Origin: Bacteroidota bacterium
GTDB taxonomy: Bacteria > Bacteroidota > Ignavibacteria > Kapaibacteriales > HRBIN21
DNA length: 64,000 bases
Direction of reading: 5' to 3'
NCBI GenBank assembly: GCA_030550275.1
Contig: JAUQPR010000008.1
Coordinates: 61,599-125,598, forward strand
The notes below the pieces were generated by a model. It ran no database searches and was not told where the DNA came from. It saw only the letters and a program-made list of their open reading frames with translations. The translations under genes and the position numbers were made by a program. This document shows, piece by piece, positions 53,274 through 62,346 of this stretch. Numbering within the stretch: position 1 is the first letter of the stretch; the number at the start of each line of letters is the position of its first letter.

Positions 53274-54874
53274 CCCCACTGCTGCCATTGCCCCACCTGC
53301 ACGCGATAGAGGAACACGCCCCGGGGAAGCCCTGTGCGGAGCAGCGCCAGCTCCCAGCCCTGTGCGGTACGCTGCAACTGCTGCCGGAGCAGCCGCGTCC
53401 CCAAAACGGTATACAGCTCGCCCCAGCCCTGCGGCGCTGCAATATCGGGCAGGCGTATCCGCACAAACTCTCCCTCCACTGCCCAAGCCGCCTGCAGCCG
53501 AACCGTGCTCGCCCTCCGCGGGAGGAGACGCACCTCCAACGGTCGTACCCCAGCAGCAAAGCGCAGGCGTACCCGCAGTGTATCGGAGGACTCCGCATCC
53601 ATCCCTACGCGCAGCGTAAGAGCGCCCGCCTCTCCAGGAGCAATGAGCGAATCCAGCGCCAGCACCTCCATCCAGCCATGTGGCGGCGGATTTACCAGCT
53701 CAAGCGCGCGCAACCGGGCTGTATCGAAGCCTGTATTGACCACCCAGAGCCGAACTGTCCAGGGCAACTGCTCTGCAGGGAGCTCCAGGAGCGTATCCGA
53801 AAGCAGTGGGCGCGCAATCGCCGGGAAATCCGCGTTCCCCCCCACGCGGAAGAGCCGCTCCAGCAACTGCGGACGCTCCACAAAGGGATTTGCCCGCCCC
53901 TGCAGTTGTGCAATCATGCGCGTGCGCGCGGACTCGAGTGAATCCACAGGGTCCTCCTCGTGCCATCGCCGCAGTAGCGCCTCCTGCTGCGCCGTCAGGA
54001 AACCGGTCAAGTTCCCGTACCGCACGGCAAGCGCAAAGAGCGCCCGTGCTACATTCCCGCGCGACACCGGGCGCACCTCGAACACGAGCTGCCCTGAGGA
54101 ATCCCGACCCAGCTTCGAGCCCCCAAGCTGCCACTCCGGCTGTCCAGCAACGATGCCGTAGGGGAGGTTCGACCGGCGTTCGTTCGCTTCGGCAAGCGTG
54201 GGGAAGAGATGGTGCAGGTCGCTCAGCGGCGGCAGTGTATCTGTACCCCGGCTTCTCGGCCAGGCATGCTCGATGTTGAACACCGTCGGCGGAGGCATGG
54301 GCGGCACACGCACACGCTGCCCGGTGTAGAGGCATTCGACCGTGCCGTCGCGGTTGTCCAACTGCAGGAAGACCATCTGGCGGGCACTATCGTACGGGAG
54401 GACACGCTGCTGCTGCAGGCTCTGGCGCAGAACCTGCCGCAGCGGCTCACCCCAACGGTTCTGCGTCGCCGCGTAGAGGCTCTCCGGATCCACCCCTACC
54501 AGGCGCACGGGTACGGCAACACTCCAGCGCGCCTTCGGGCATTCCAGCCGTAGTGCAACCACTCCGACAAGCTGCACGTTGTGGCGTACGCTCACCTCCA
54601 CCCGAACGCGGTGCATCTGCCCCGGCGGAAGCACCACCGCAGCGGTATCCACGCGCCAGTGCTGTACCCACGGACCCACCAGGAGCGCCACAGCATGGAG
54701 CTGCAGCGGCTCATCCCCATCGTTGAACACCCATATCTCGCGCTGCAGCGAAGCCCCTATGGGCACGGTGTCGAACTCCATCACCGCTGGCTCCACCCGA
54801 ACCCCACACCACTGCGCCGAAGCCGCTCCCGTCCACAGGAGCGCAATCGCCGCAGCACAGATTCCCCAACGCAT
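53255..54874 (-). CDS. secreted endonuclease I with T9SS C-terminal sorting domain
   Basis: A 539-residue protein. Signal peptide ends GAASA; an Ig-like/ASH-type beta domain (about 24-125: FDTVPIGASLQREIWVFNDG) precedes a catalytic endonuclease I (EndA/NucM) domain with FNIEHAWPRSRG (His203), SDLHHLFPT (His221/222) and ANERRSNLPYG. Two beta-sandwich segments follow, and the end is a type A T9SS sorting domain (GELYTVLGTRLLRQQLQ, LPRGVFLYRVQVG). It is likely exported through the outer membrane and degrades nucleic acid outside the cell. Behind a TAATTTTG element; rsmI follows with a 19-base overlap. Confidence 0.85.
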   Translation of the reverse strand: MRWGICAAAIALLWTGAASAQWCGVRVEPAVMEFDTVPIGASLQREIWVFNDGDEPLQLHAVALLVGPWVQHWRVDTAAVVLPPGQMHRVRVEVSVRHNVQLVGVVALRLECPKARWSVAVPVRLVGVDPESLYAATQNRWGEPLRQVLRQSLQQQRVLPYDSARQMVFLQLDNRDGTVECLYTGQRVRVPPMPPPTVFNIEHAWPRSRGTDTLPPLSDLHHLFPTLAEANERRSNLPYGIVAGQPEWQLGGSKLGRDSSGQLVFEVRPVSRGNVARALFALAVRYGNLTGFLTAQQEALLRRWHEEDPVDSLESARTRMIAQLQGRANPFVERPQLLERLFRVGGNADFPAIARPLLSDTLLELPAEQLPWTVRLWVVNTGFDTARLRALELVNPPPHGWMEVLALDSLIAPGEAGALTLRVGMDAESSDTLRVRLRFAAGVRPLEVRLLPRRASTVRLQAAWAVEGEFVRIRLPDIAAPQGWGELYTVLGTRLLRQQLQRTAQGWELALLRTGLPRGVFLYRVQVGQWQQWGWILNP

Positions 54875-54899
54875 CCCACCTCTCCCTTGCTGTGCAAGG

Positions 54900-54907
54900 C
54901 AAAATTA
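54900..54907 (-). promoter_or_regulatory. -7 promoter element for endonuclease-rsmI
   Basis: On the minus strand this is TAATTTTG followed by CC, exact TAnnTTTG. A TTG lies 24 bases upstream on that strand. It ends 25 bases before the endonuclease ATG and lies back to back with the element at 54975. Confidence 0.62.
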
Positions 54908-54974
54908 GCGTACGGCGGCACGGGCTGGAGGCAACTCCCCAGCCAACCCCGCCGCAGATGATGCACCGCAAGCC

Positions 54975-54982
54975 TAAATTTG
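54975..54982 (+). promoter_or_regulatory. -7 promoter element for lipoprotein gene
   Basis: TAAATTTG followed by CG, exact match. It ends 27 bases before the ATG at 55010 and contains the in-frame TTG (54980), which therefore is not a start. CGGAGT a few bases before the ATG is a plausible ribosome-binding site. Confidence 0.65.
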
Positions 54983-55009
54983 CGCCCGTCCAACTATCCG
55001 GAGTCCGCC

Positions 55010-55741
55010 ATGCGACGCACTCTGAGCCTGGGGGCGCTGCTTACCCTCCTGCTGACCGGCTGCGGGCACGTCAACCACCTGGCGCGCTATCCCGTGCAGG
55101 GCAGCACAATGCTCTTTACATCGCGCGTCCATCCGGAAGCGCTCGGAACGGATGTGGAGATCGCCTCGCCCGTATCCTCCCACGACACCTCCACACCGAA
55201 GCCAGTCCGCTGGATGCTCGAAATTGCCCGCGTGGCGGGCGAGAGCTTCACCGAAGCCGCCGCATACGACAAACTCTTCTCCGCGCTCAATGCCGAGGAG
55301 CTGGCGGAGGCTGCCAGCGCCGCCTTCCGCAAAGCCGCCCAGACCTACCTTCGGGTGCGCCCGGTCTCCTCGCTGGAGGAATCGCCGGAATTCCTTGCCG
55401 AAACGGTCTTGGAGCAGTACCGCCTGACGGCAACTGCAAGCGGCGTCTTTGCCCGGGTCAAGGTGCGCAGCCGCATCATTCATCGCCCAAGCGGCACAGT
55501 AGTCTGGGATAATGCCGAAGCGGAAACCGTCCCGCTGCAGCGCACGACGGGAGCAGCAATCACCGGCGCTGTCGTCCCGGCTGCTGCCACCACGGCAAGC
55601 ATCCTCAACGTCTCCCGGCTACTCTCGCTCGAACCCGAGCAGCTCCGCGCCATCTTCCGCAATGCCTCAGAGCAGGTTGGAACCCTCGTCGGGGAGACCC
55701 TTCGGGAGGACGTCAGCAAGCTGCCCCGGGCGGGCTACTGA
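55010..55741 (+). CDS. outer-membrane lipoprotein of unknown function
   Basis: A 243-residue lipoprotein: signal peptide MRRTLSLGALLTLLLTGC with lipobox LLTGC. The mature part is about 220 residues, alpha/beta, with YDKLFSALNAEELAEAASAAF in the middle and a late Gly/Ala-rich hydrophobic segment (GAAITGAVVPAAATTASIL) that could be a membrane or amyloid-like stretch. I do not recognise the family. It has its own promoter and is back to back with the endonuclease gene. Its stop overlaps the convergent rsmE gene by seven bases. Confidence 0.7.
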   Translation: MRRTLSLGALLTLLLTGCGHVNHLARYPVQGSTMLFTSRVHPEALGTDVEIASPVSSHDTSTPKPVRWMLEIARVAGESFTEAAAYDKLFSALNAEELAEAASAAFRKAAQTYLRVRPVSSLEESPEFLAETVLEQYRLTATASGVFARVKVRSRIIHRPSGTVVWDNAEAETVPLQRTTGAAITGAVVPAAATTASILNVSRLLSLEPEQLRAIFRNASEQVGTLVGETLREDVSKLPRAGY

Positions 55742-56457
55742 GCTGGTGGCTCGGGCTGAAGCGCTGCGGTCACCAACGCCAGCGCGGCAACAAGCGCTGT
55801 CTCGCTGCGCAACCGCCGAGGCGCAAGGCACCAGCGGAACACCGGTAGAGAGCAATCCCCCACCGCACGGCGCTCCGGCTCTGCCCAGCCGCCCTCCGGA
55901 CCAACGAGCAGCAGCGTCGGTCGTGCCGGCAGCGGTGTGGGTACACCTCCCTCCAGCTCTGGGAAGACCAACTGCTCATAGCGCGGGGCAACCGTGGAGA
56001 GCAGCTCCTGCAAGGACATCGGGGGCAGCAGGGTCGGCAGCCACGCCCGGTGCGATTGCTCCAGAGCTGCAATGAGCTTGCGCTGCAGACGCTCCATCCG
56101 CACCGTCTGCACGGTGGTGTACTGCGTGCGCAGCAGCGCGATCTCGCGCACACCCAGCTCGACAGCCTTCTCCACAGCGAACTCCAGGCGCTCACGCTCG
56201 TGCAAGATCCCCAGGGCGACCCCAACGGGCACGGGGAGCTCTCCGGAGGACTCCAGCCGAGCCCGAACGCGCAGCCGCACCGCATCCGAACGGAGCTGCT
56301 CTACGACTGCCTGCACGAGCCTCCCCCGCCCATTGCTCAGCAGAAGCGGCTCCCCACGCCGGAGGTGCAGCGCTCGAATATGCCGCAGCCGTGCAGCATC
56401 ACTCAGCTCCACCGTCTCGGCTTCCTCGCCGAGCTCCGGCACGTACAGGCACTCCAT
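55735..56457 (-). CDS. rsmE: 16S rRNA (uracil(1498)-N3)-methyltransferase RsmE
   Basis: A 240-residue SPOUT methyltransferase: N-terminal PUA-like part (HIRALHLRRGEPLLLSNGRG), LGILHERERLEFAVEKAVELG, IALLRTQYTT, and the knot motifs LLLVGPEGGWAEPERRA and RLRSETALVAALALV. It modifies U1498 of 16S rRNA. The ATG is shared with the pdxJ stop (TGATG). Confidence 0.94.
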   Translation of the reverse strand: MECLYVPELGEEAETVELSDAARLRHIRALHLRRGEPLLLSNGRGRLVQAVVEQLRSDAVRLRVRARLESSGELPVPVGVALGILHERERLEFAVEKAVELGVREIALLRTQYTTVQTVRMERLQRKLIAALEQSHRAWLPTLLPPMSLQELLSTVAPRYEQLVFPELEGGVPTPLPARPTLLLVGPEGGWAEPERRAVGDCSLPVFRWCLAPRRLRSETALVAALALVTAALQPEPPAQ

Positions 56458-57200
56458 CAGGAGAGGGTCAAGGGCGGAAGGGTGCGACCGTAGCGGATGA
56501 GCTCCAGCATCTGCCGCACAGCGGCTTCAAAGCCCACAAAGACCGCACGCGCGACGATTGCGTGCCCGATGCTCACATCCCGAATCGCCCGGATCCGGCA
56601 CAACGGCACGATGTTGTGGTAGTTGAGCCCGTGCCCGGCAGCGACATGCAGCCCCAGAGCGCTTGCAAACTCGGCAGCGTTGAGCAGCCGCTCCAGTTCG
56701 CGTTGCACCGCCTCAGGCGTTGTAGCATTGGCGTAGAACCCCGTGTGCAGCTCGACGATATCGGCCCCCAGGTCAGCTGCCGTTTCGAGCTGTTCCAAAT
56801 CCGGCTCCACGAAGACGCTGACCCGAATCTCCCGCTCCTGCAACCGCCCGATGACACCGCGCAGGAGTTCCCGCTGCTCGACAAGGTTGAGCCCACCCTC
56901 AGTGGTGCGCTCCTGACGCCGCTCCGGCACAAGCGTGACAATATCGGGGAGCAGCTCGCAGGCAAAGCGCACCATCTCCTCGGTGGCTGCCATCTCCAGG
57001 TTGAGCTGCGTCTGCACAAGCTCCCGCAGCAGGCGCACATCGCGCTCGTTGATATGGCGTCGGTCCTCGCGCAGATGGCACACAATGCCGGAAGCGCCGG
57101 CTTGCTCTGCCAGCAGCGCCGCCTGAATGGGTTCGGGCTCCGTCCCACCGCGCGCTTCCCGCAGCGTTGCCACATGGTCAATGTTGACGCTCAACTCCAT
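56457..57200 (-). CDS. pdxJ: pyridoxine 5'-phosphate synthase PdxJ
   Basis: A 247-residue TIM-barrel enzyme that condenses 1-deoxy-xylulose-5-phosphate with aminoacetone phosphate in vitamin B6 synthesis. Motifs: SVNIDHVATLREARGG, GIVCHLREDRRHI, LVPERRQERTTEGGL, VELHTGFYAN and AAGHGLNYHN. Start MELSVNIDHV is the family start; upstream open frame is not coding. It is seven bases after the permease and shares a TGATG junction with rsmE. pdxA is not in the window. Confidence 0.96.
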   Translation of the reverse strand: MELSVNIDHVATLREARGGTEPEPIQAALLAEQAGASGIVCHLREDRRHINERDVRLLRELVQTQLNLEMAATEEMVRFACELLPDIVTLVPERRQERTTEGGLNLVEQRELLRGVIGRLQEREIRVSVFVEPDLEQLETAADLGADIVELHTGFYANATTPEAVQRELERLLNAAEFASALGLHVAAGHGLNYHNIVPLCRIRAIRDVSIGHAIVARAVFVGFEAAVRQMLELIRYGRTLPPLTLS

Positions 57201-57207
57201 GCTCACC

Positions 57208-58680
57208 TCAGCCTGCTGTGGAACGATTCCTCTGCCGCCGCCACTGCCACAGGGCATAGACCGGCACACCGGTCAGCACAATGAGCAATCCGGCAAGCGT
57301 ATATCGCGGTTTGACCAGCAGCAGATCCAGCACAATCGCCGCCGCCACCAGGATATACAGCAGCGGCAACACCGGGTACAGCGGCGCCCGATAGAGGCGC
57401 TCAGCCGTGGGCATCTTCCGCCGCAGCCGAAATATCCCCGCGATGGTCAGGATGTAAAACAGCAGCACAGCGGCAACGATGTAATCGAGCAGGTCCCCAT
57501 ACCGCCCCGAAAGGCACAGCACCGATGCCCAAACTCCTTGCAACACGAGCGCAACCCCCGGAACGGCATACCGATTGAGCTGCCCAACGGAGCGGAAGAA
57601 GAGCCCATCCTGCGCCATCGCGTAGTAGACGCGCGCCCCTGAGAGGATCAGCCCATTGTTGCAGCCGAAGGTGGACACCATCACCAGCAGCGCCATCACA
57701 ACGGCGCCGAAGGGACCGAACATCGCCTCCGCTACCGCCGTCCCCACCCGGTCCAGCGCAGCGAACTGAATGCCGCGTTCGAACACCCCAACCCCTTCGG
57801 GGTTCCCCCGCAGGGGTAGCACCGCCAGGTACGCCAGATTTGCCAACAGATACAGGGCTGCCACTACGAGCACACCGAGCGCCATGCTGCGCGGGATCGT
57901 GCGTTGCGGCTCCACCACCTCTCCGGCGGCAAATGTCACGTTGTTCCACGCATCAAGGGCAAACAACGCCCCAACCATCGCCGCACCGAACGCCGCCAGC
58001 AGCTCCAGCCCCTCCAGCCGAATCGGCTGCCAGCCACCCTCGGGGGTCGGAAGGAGGCGCTGTGCGTCCCAAAAGGTTGCCAGATTTCGAGCAATGCTGT
58101 CGGCGTTGAGCCCGATGGTCAACCCCAAGACAATCAGCCCCAGGAGTGCCACCGTCTTCGTGACTGTGAAGGTGTCCTGCACGAGCTTTCCCACCCGGAT
58201 GCCACGCAGGTTCAGCAGCGTCAGCACCGCGATACTGGCAATGGCAAGGAGCTGCCCCGCATTGACGCTCCAGCCTCCAACGCGCACGAGCACATTCTCC
58301 TCGGAGAACCACGGCACCAACACCGCCGTGAACTTGGCAAACGCCACCGCCACCGCAGCAATCGAGCCAGTCTGAATCACCAGAAAGAGCGTCCAGCCGT
58401 ACAGGAAGCCCAGCAGCGGCGAGTACGCTTCGCGCAGGTACACATACTGCCCTCCCGCACGCGGGAAGAGCGCCGCCAGCTCCCCATAGCTCAACGCCGC
58501 ACTCAGGGTCAGCAGTGCCGCCACCAGCCACACCCCCAGCAGGTATCCCCCACCCCCTACCATGCGCGCAATGTCCGCGCTGACGATGAAGATGCCCGAG
58601 CCGATCATCGAGCCGACCACGAGCATCGTGGCATCGAAGAGGCGCAGCTCACGACGGAATCCGGTCCCCTCCCGATTCAT
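57208..58680 (-). CDS. APC-family amino-acid permease
   Basis: A 490-residue inner-membrane transporter with about 12 hydrophobic helices. The APC hallmark at the start is DATMLVVGSMIGSGIFIVSA, then YGELAALFPRAGGQYVYLREAYSP; the middle has AFGAAMVGALFALDAWNN and FAAGEVVEPQRTIPRSM. This matches the LAT/APC amino-acid transporter group; the amino acid carried cannot be read from sequence. A GC-rich dyad lies 19 bases upstream. pdxJ and rsmE follow closely on the same strand. Confidence 0.92.
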   Translation of the reverse strand: MNREGTGFRRELRLFDATMLVVGSMIGSGIFIVSADIARMVGGGGYLLGVWLVAALLTLSAALSYGELAALFPRAGGQYVYLREAYSPLLGFLYGWTLFLVIQTGSIAAVAVAFAKFTAVLVPWFSEENVLVRVGGWSVNAGQLLAIASIAVLTLLNLRGIRVGKLVQDTFTVTKTVALLGLIVLGLTIGLNADSIARNLATFWDAQRLLPTPEGGWQPIRLEGLELLAAFGAAMVGALFALDAWNNVTFAAGEVVEPQRTIPRSMALGVLVVAALYLLANLAYLAVLPLRGNPEGVGVFERGIQFAALDRVGTAVAEAMFGPFGAVVMALLVMVSTFGCNNGLILSGARVYYAMAQDGLFFRSVGQLNRYAVPGVALVLQGVWASVLCLSGRYGDLLDYIVAAVLLFYILTIAGIFRLRRKMPTAERLYRAPLYPVLPLLYILVAAAIVLDLLLVKPRYTLAGLLIVLTGVPVYALWQWRRQRNRSTAG

Positions 58681-58698
58681 CGGCTTACCCCGATGGTA

Positions 58699-58712
58699 GC
58701 ACGGAACCGTGC
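58699..58712. repeat. short inverted repeat upstream of permease
   Basis: GCACGG-AA-CCGTGC, a 6-bp dyad with a two-base centre, in the divergent gap between the permease and holB. It could be an operator or chance; no other copy was noticed. Confidence 0.25.
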
Positions 58713-58759
58713 GGAAAAGACGCCGCCACAGACCTCATCATTGCAGCGCCGCGGTGCCG

Positions 58760-58767
58760 TAGTTTTG
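58760..58767 (+). promoter_or_regulatory. -7 promoter element for holB operon, with -33 TTG
   Basis: TAGTTTTG followed by CA, exact match; a TTG at 58741 lies 16 bases upstream. It ends 24 bases before the ATG at 58792 and only 15 bases before an ATG at 58783. Confidence 0.6.
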
Positions 58768-58791
58768 CAGCGGTCCTTTTGCATGCGGCAG

Positions 58792-59976
58792 ATGGCGTGG
58801 AGCTCCATCATCGGGCAAGAGCACCTCAAGCGCTTCCTGCAGCGGACTCTCCTAGACGGGCGCCTGCGTTCGGCGTACTGCCTCTGGGGACCGGAAGGCG
58901 TGGGCAAGGATGCCCTGGCACTGGAGTTTGCCAAACTGCTGCAGTGCGACTCCCCACGCCGCACGGCGGATTCCATCGAAGCCTGCGACGAATGCTCCCA
59001 CTGCCGCATGGCAGCCCGATTGGAGCATCCCAACATTCGGCTCATCTTCGCCCTTCCCGCCCCTGCACGCCGAACCGATGGCGCGTCTCCACTCCTGGGG
59101 CTGAGCGATGAGCAGATCGCTGCACTCCGCGAGGAGCTGCGCCGCAAAGCCGAAAATCCCTACCACAACATCACGCTGCCGAACGCGCTCCAGATCCACA
59201 TCGCCGCTATCCGCGACCTGCAGCAAACCCTGGCACGCTCGGTCCCGCTCCACGGGCGCCCCTGGGTCATCATCCTCAGCGAAGCCGACCGCATGACACT
59301 GGAAGCTGCCAACACACTGCTGAAAACCCTGGAGGAGCCCCCAGGGCGGACACTCATCCTGCTGACCACCTCCCGGCGCGAGCAGCTCCCAGCGACCATC
59401 CTCTCGCGCTGCCAGCAACTGTACTGCCCCCCGATTCCGGACGAGCTCCTCTTCCAGGTGCTCCAAGAGCGGCACAAGCTCAGCCCCGAGCACGCCCGCA
59501 TGGTTACCGCTTTCGCCCACGGCAGCTACAGCCGCGCACTGGAATTCCTGCAGTCCGAACTCCCCGAACTGCGCACCCAAGCGCTCCAACTCCTTCGAAC
59601 CGCCCTCAAACCCGGGCACTTCCGACGCGAACTGCTCCACCAGCTCGAAGAGCTCGGCGCCTACGAGCGCAACCGCGCCGAACTGCTGTTGCAGCTCCTG
59701 CTGCTGTGGCTGCGCGATGCACTCCTGCTGCGCCATGCTCCCGATAGCACCGACCTCTACAACCCCGACCAGCGCGATACCCTCCAGCGCTTCTTGGAGC
59801 GCTTCCCCCACGCCGACCTTGCTGCGATGCTGGAGGCAGTGGACTCAGCCCTCCAGGGCGTTCGTCAATACCTCCAGCTTCCGCTTCTGTTCGCTGTGAC
59901 CTTCCTGCGTTGCCGAGCGGCAGCGGGATTGTCGGTTCCAACGGAGCTCACCCATGGCGTTTCTGCCTCTCTATAG
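58792..59976 (+). CDS. holB: DNA polymerase III delta-prime subunit
   Basis: A 394-residue clamp-loader subunit: AWSSIIGQEHLKRFLQRTLL, AYCLWGPEGVGKDALALEFAKLL (P-loop, in two parts), a zinc site CDSPRR...CDECSHC, HGRPWVIILSEADRMTLEAANTLLKTLEEPP and ATILSRCQQLYCPP. It helps load the sliding clamp on DNA. The ATG at 58792 is preferred over 58783 because the promoter leaves too short a leader for 58783. Its last 23 bases overlap ricT, and holB-ricT (yaaT) linkage is widespread. Confidence 0.92.
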   Translation: MAWSSIIGQEHLKRFLQRTLLDGRLRSAYCLWGPEGVGKDALALEFAKLLQCDSPRRTADSIEACDECSHCRMAARLEHPNIRLIFALPAPARRTDGASPLLGLSDEQIAALREELRRKAENPYHNITLPNALQIHIAAIRDLQQTLARSVPLHGRPWVIILSEADRMTLEAANTLLKTLEEPPGRTLILLTTSRREQLPATILSRCQQLYCPPIPDELLFQVLQERHKLSPEHARMVTAFAHGSYSRALEFLQSELPELRTQALQLLRTALKPGHFRRELLHQLEELGAYERNRAELLLQLLLLWLRDALLLRHAPDSTDLYNPDQRDTLQRFLERFPHADLAAMLEAVDSALQGVRQYLQLPLLFAVTFLRCRAAAGLSVPTELTHGVSASL

Positions 59977-61033
59977 CGTTGCCATCCCCAGCGATGCCCC
60001 ATCGGCTGCCGACAGCATAGCCCCAAGCCTTCAAACCCCGCGCAGCGGCTGCAGTAGCTGTGCCGCTCCGGAAACGCACTCGCCCGATACCCCCACAGCC
60101 GAACCCGAACCCTCGGAGCTGGTGGAGGTTGAGTTCAAGGGACGCCGACGGCTCCTGTGCTCAAATCCTGCCCGCCTTCCCCTCCGATTGCGGGAGTTGG
60201 TGCTGGTCACCTCTCCGCACGGCATTGATGCCGGGCATGTGAGCGCGCTGGGCGCAACGGCTCAGCGCAAGCAAGCACTCTACTACAACGGAGCACAGCC
60301 GCAGGAGCGCATCCTGCGCCGCGCCACTCCTCAAGACCAGCAGCAGTACGAGCGCAACCGCCGCGAAGAACTTGAACTCCTCCTGCAGGCTCGCCAGCTT
60401 GCCAAGAGCTTCCCCACCCTTGCCTCCATGAAGCTCACCGATGCTGAATGGCAGTGGGACCGCCGCCGCCTGACGCTCTACTTTACCGCCCCCCAACGGG
60501 TTGATTTCCGCGGCTTTGTCCGTACGCTTGCCCAACGCTTCAAGACGCGCGTTGAACTGCGCCAAATCCCCGCACGCGAGGAGACCCGCCGCTTGGGTGG
60601 CTTGGGTCCCTGCGGACGCGAACTGTGCTGCGCAACCTTCCTGGTCCAGCTCAAGCCCGTCAGCCTCCAAGCCGCCCGGATCCAACAACTCTCGATGAAC
60701 CTGCTGCGCCTGAGCGGACTATGTGGTCGCCTCAAATGCTGCCTGCTCTACGAGCTGGACTTCTACCGGGAAGCCCTCCAACACTACCCACCGCTCAACG
60801 CCATCGTGCACACGGATGCTGGACCGGCAAAGATTGTCAAACTGGACCTGCTGCAGGAGCGCGTCCAACTCCAGCTCCAGGAGACCGGTGCCCTGCTGAC
60901 GCTGACCCACGCGCAACTCCAGGAGCTACGCGCCCAAGGGCGAATAGAGCTCCCCTCGACCCCGGCTCCACCGGAGACGCCTCCCTCCGAACCCGAAGAG
61001 GAGTCACTCCCTCCAGAGGAGGAGCTGGAATGA
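59954..61033 (+). CDS. ricT: PSP1-domain protein RicT (YaaT)
   Basis: A 359-residue protein: a low-complexity Pro/Ser start (1-55), PSP1 core (EVEFKGRRRLLCSN, LVLVTSPHGIDAGHV, RVDFRGFVRTLAQRFKTRVEL), a Cys cluster GPCGRELCCATFL and LSGLCGRLKCCLLYE, and an acidic tail. In Bacillus, RicT with RicA and RicF forms an Fe-S complex affecting RNA processing through RNase Y; the Cys set here fits the same cluster. RicA/RicF partners are not next to it. Overlaps holB at the start and the PD40 gene at the end (AATGATG). Confidence 0.9.
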   Translation: MAFLPLYSVAIPSDAPSAADSIAPSLQTPRSGCSSCAAPETHSPDTPTAEPEPSELVEVEFKGRRRLLCSNPARLPLRLRELVLVTSPHGIDAGHVSALGATAQRKQALYYNGAQPQERILRRATPQDQQQYERNRREELELLLQARQLAKSFPTLASMKLTDAEWQWDRRRLTLYFTAPQRVDFRGFVRTLAQRFKTRVELRQIPAREETRRLGGLGPCGRELCCATFLVQLKPVSLQAARIQQLSMNLLRLSGLCGRLKCCLLYELDFYREALQHYPPLNAIVHTDAGPAKIVKLDLLQERVQLQLQETGALLTLTHAQLQELRAQGRIELPSTPAPPETPPSEPEEESLPPEEELE

Positions 61034-62151
61034 TGCGGCACGCCTGGAGCCTGCTCCTATGGATGCTCTCCACCGTGCAGCTCTTCGCACAAGCTGCCCC
61101 CTTGCCGGACTCCCTCCACGATCCGCGCGAATGGCGCCTGCGCAACATCCGCCAGCTCACCTTCGAAGGCGAAAACGCCGAAGCCTACTTCTCCTTTGAC
61201 GAACGGATGCTCTGCTTCCAATCCCGCACCAGCCGCCGTGGATGCGACCAGATCTTCATCATGGACACCGGCGGCACGTACCGCAAGCGCATCTCTCCAG
61301 GACTCGGACGCACCACCTGCGCCTACTTCCTGCCCGATGGACGCTTACTGTACGCCACAACTCACCTTGCCGATAGCTCGTGCCCACCACCGCCGGACTA
61401 CTCCCAGGGCTACGTCTGGCCGGTCTACCCCACCTACGACATCGTCATCGCCGATACCGCTACGGGCGCAATCCTGCAGCGGCTGACCATCACCGATGGA
61501 TATGACGCGGAGGCAACCGTCAGCCCCACTGGCGACCGCATCGTCTTTACCTCCGCGCGAGACGGTGACTTGGAGCTTTACTCCTGCGCGCTGGATGGCT
61601 CCGACCTGCGCCGCCTGACCTTTACTCCAGGCTACGACGGCGGCGCCTTCTTCAGCTTCGACGGGAAGCAGATCGTCTACCGCGCCCACCACCCCCAGGG
61701 CGCTGAACTGGAGGAGTACCGCCAGCTCCTCCGCAACCATCTGGTCCGCCCCACCCGCATGGAGCTCTTCGTCATGGATGCCGACGGCAGCAACGTCCGC
61801 CAAATCACCAATAACGGCGCTGCGAACTTCGCCCCCTTCTTCCACCCCGATGGGCGCCGGATCATCTTCTCCTCCAACCTCCACGACCCTACGGGACGCA
61901 ACTTCGACCTCTACATCATCAACATTGACGGCACGGGGCTGGAGCGGGTCACCTACTTCGAGGGCTTCGACGGCTTCCCCATGTTCACACGGGATGGGAA
62001 GAAGCTCGTCTTCTGCTCCAACCGCAACGCCCGCAAGCCTGGGAATACCAACATCTTCATTGCCGACTGGGTTGAGGAGGAGCCCCCTCAGCACCAACCG
62101 CCGCCCTCCTCCCCCTCCAAAGATTCACCAGCACATCCCCGCCAGCCCTAA
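61030..62151 (+). CDS. secreted TolB-like PD40 propeller protein
   Basis: A 373-residue protein with signal peptide ending LFAQAAP and at least five PD40/TolB blades: AYFSFDERMLCFQS, TVSPTGDRIVFTSARDGD, AFFSFDGKQIVYRAHH, PFFHPDGRRIIFSSNLHDP and PMFTRDGKKLVFCSNRN. Such propellers act as periplasmic scaffolds or peptidase partners. Pro/Ser-rich end. Its start is the first ATG of AATGATG (61030); a second in-frame ATG is at 61033. Between 62152 and the next promoter I see nothing except unassigned sequence. Confidence 0.82.
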   Translation: MMRHAWSLLLWMLSTVQLFAQAAPLPDSLHDPREWRLRNIRQLTFEGENAEAYFSFDERMLCFQSRTSRRGCDQIFIMDTGGTYRKRISPGLGRTTCAYFLPDGRLLYATTHLADSSCPPPPDYSQGYVWPVYPTYDIVIADTATGAILQRLTITDGYDAEATVSPTGDRIVFTSARDGDLELYSCALDGSDLRRLTFTPGYDGGAFFSFDGKQIVYRAHHPQGAELEEYRQLLRNHLVRPTRMELFVMDADGSNVRQITNNGAANFAPFFHPDGRRIIFSSNLHDPTGRNFDLYIINIDGTGLERVTYFEGFDGFPMFTRDGKKLVFCSNRNARKPGNTNIFIADWVEEEPPQHQPPPSSPSKDSPAHPRQP

Positions 62152-62321
62152 ACCGCCTGCCGCTATAGCCCCGCGCCGCACTTCTGCGGAGCACCGCTTG
62201 AGCCCCCATACCGCAACTGCGACACTGGAACGGAAGCCGCAGAGCTCCTTCACACCCCGTCCGGCTGCTACTCCCGCGGAAGGGTGACCAGTCAGTTGCC
62301 CTGCGGAAAGGGGAAAGCCCG

Positions 62322-62329
62322 TATATTTG
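62322..62329 (+). promoter_or_regulatory. -7 promoter element for cytochrome gene, with -33 TTG
   Basis: TATATTTG followed by CA, exact TAnnTTTG. A TTG (62296) lies 23 bases upstream. It ends 17 bases before the ATG at 62347, and GGAG nine bases before that ATG is a good ribosome-binding site. Confidence 0.62.
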
Positions 62330-62346
62330 CATCGGAGTCCTAAGTA

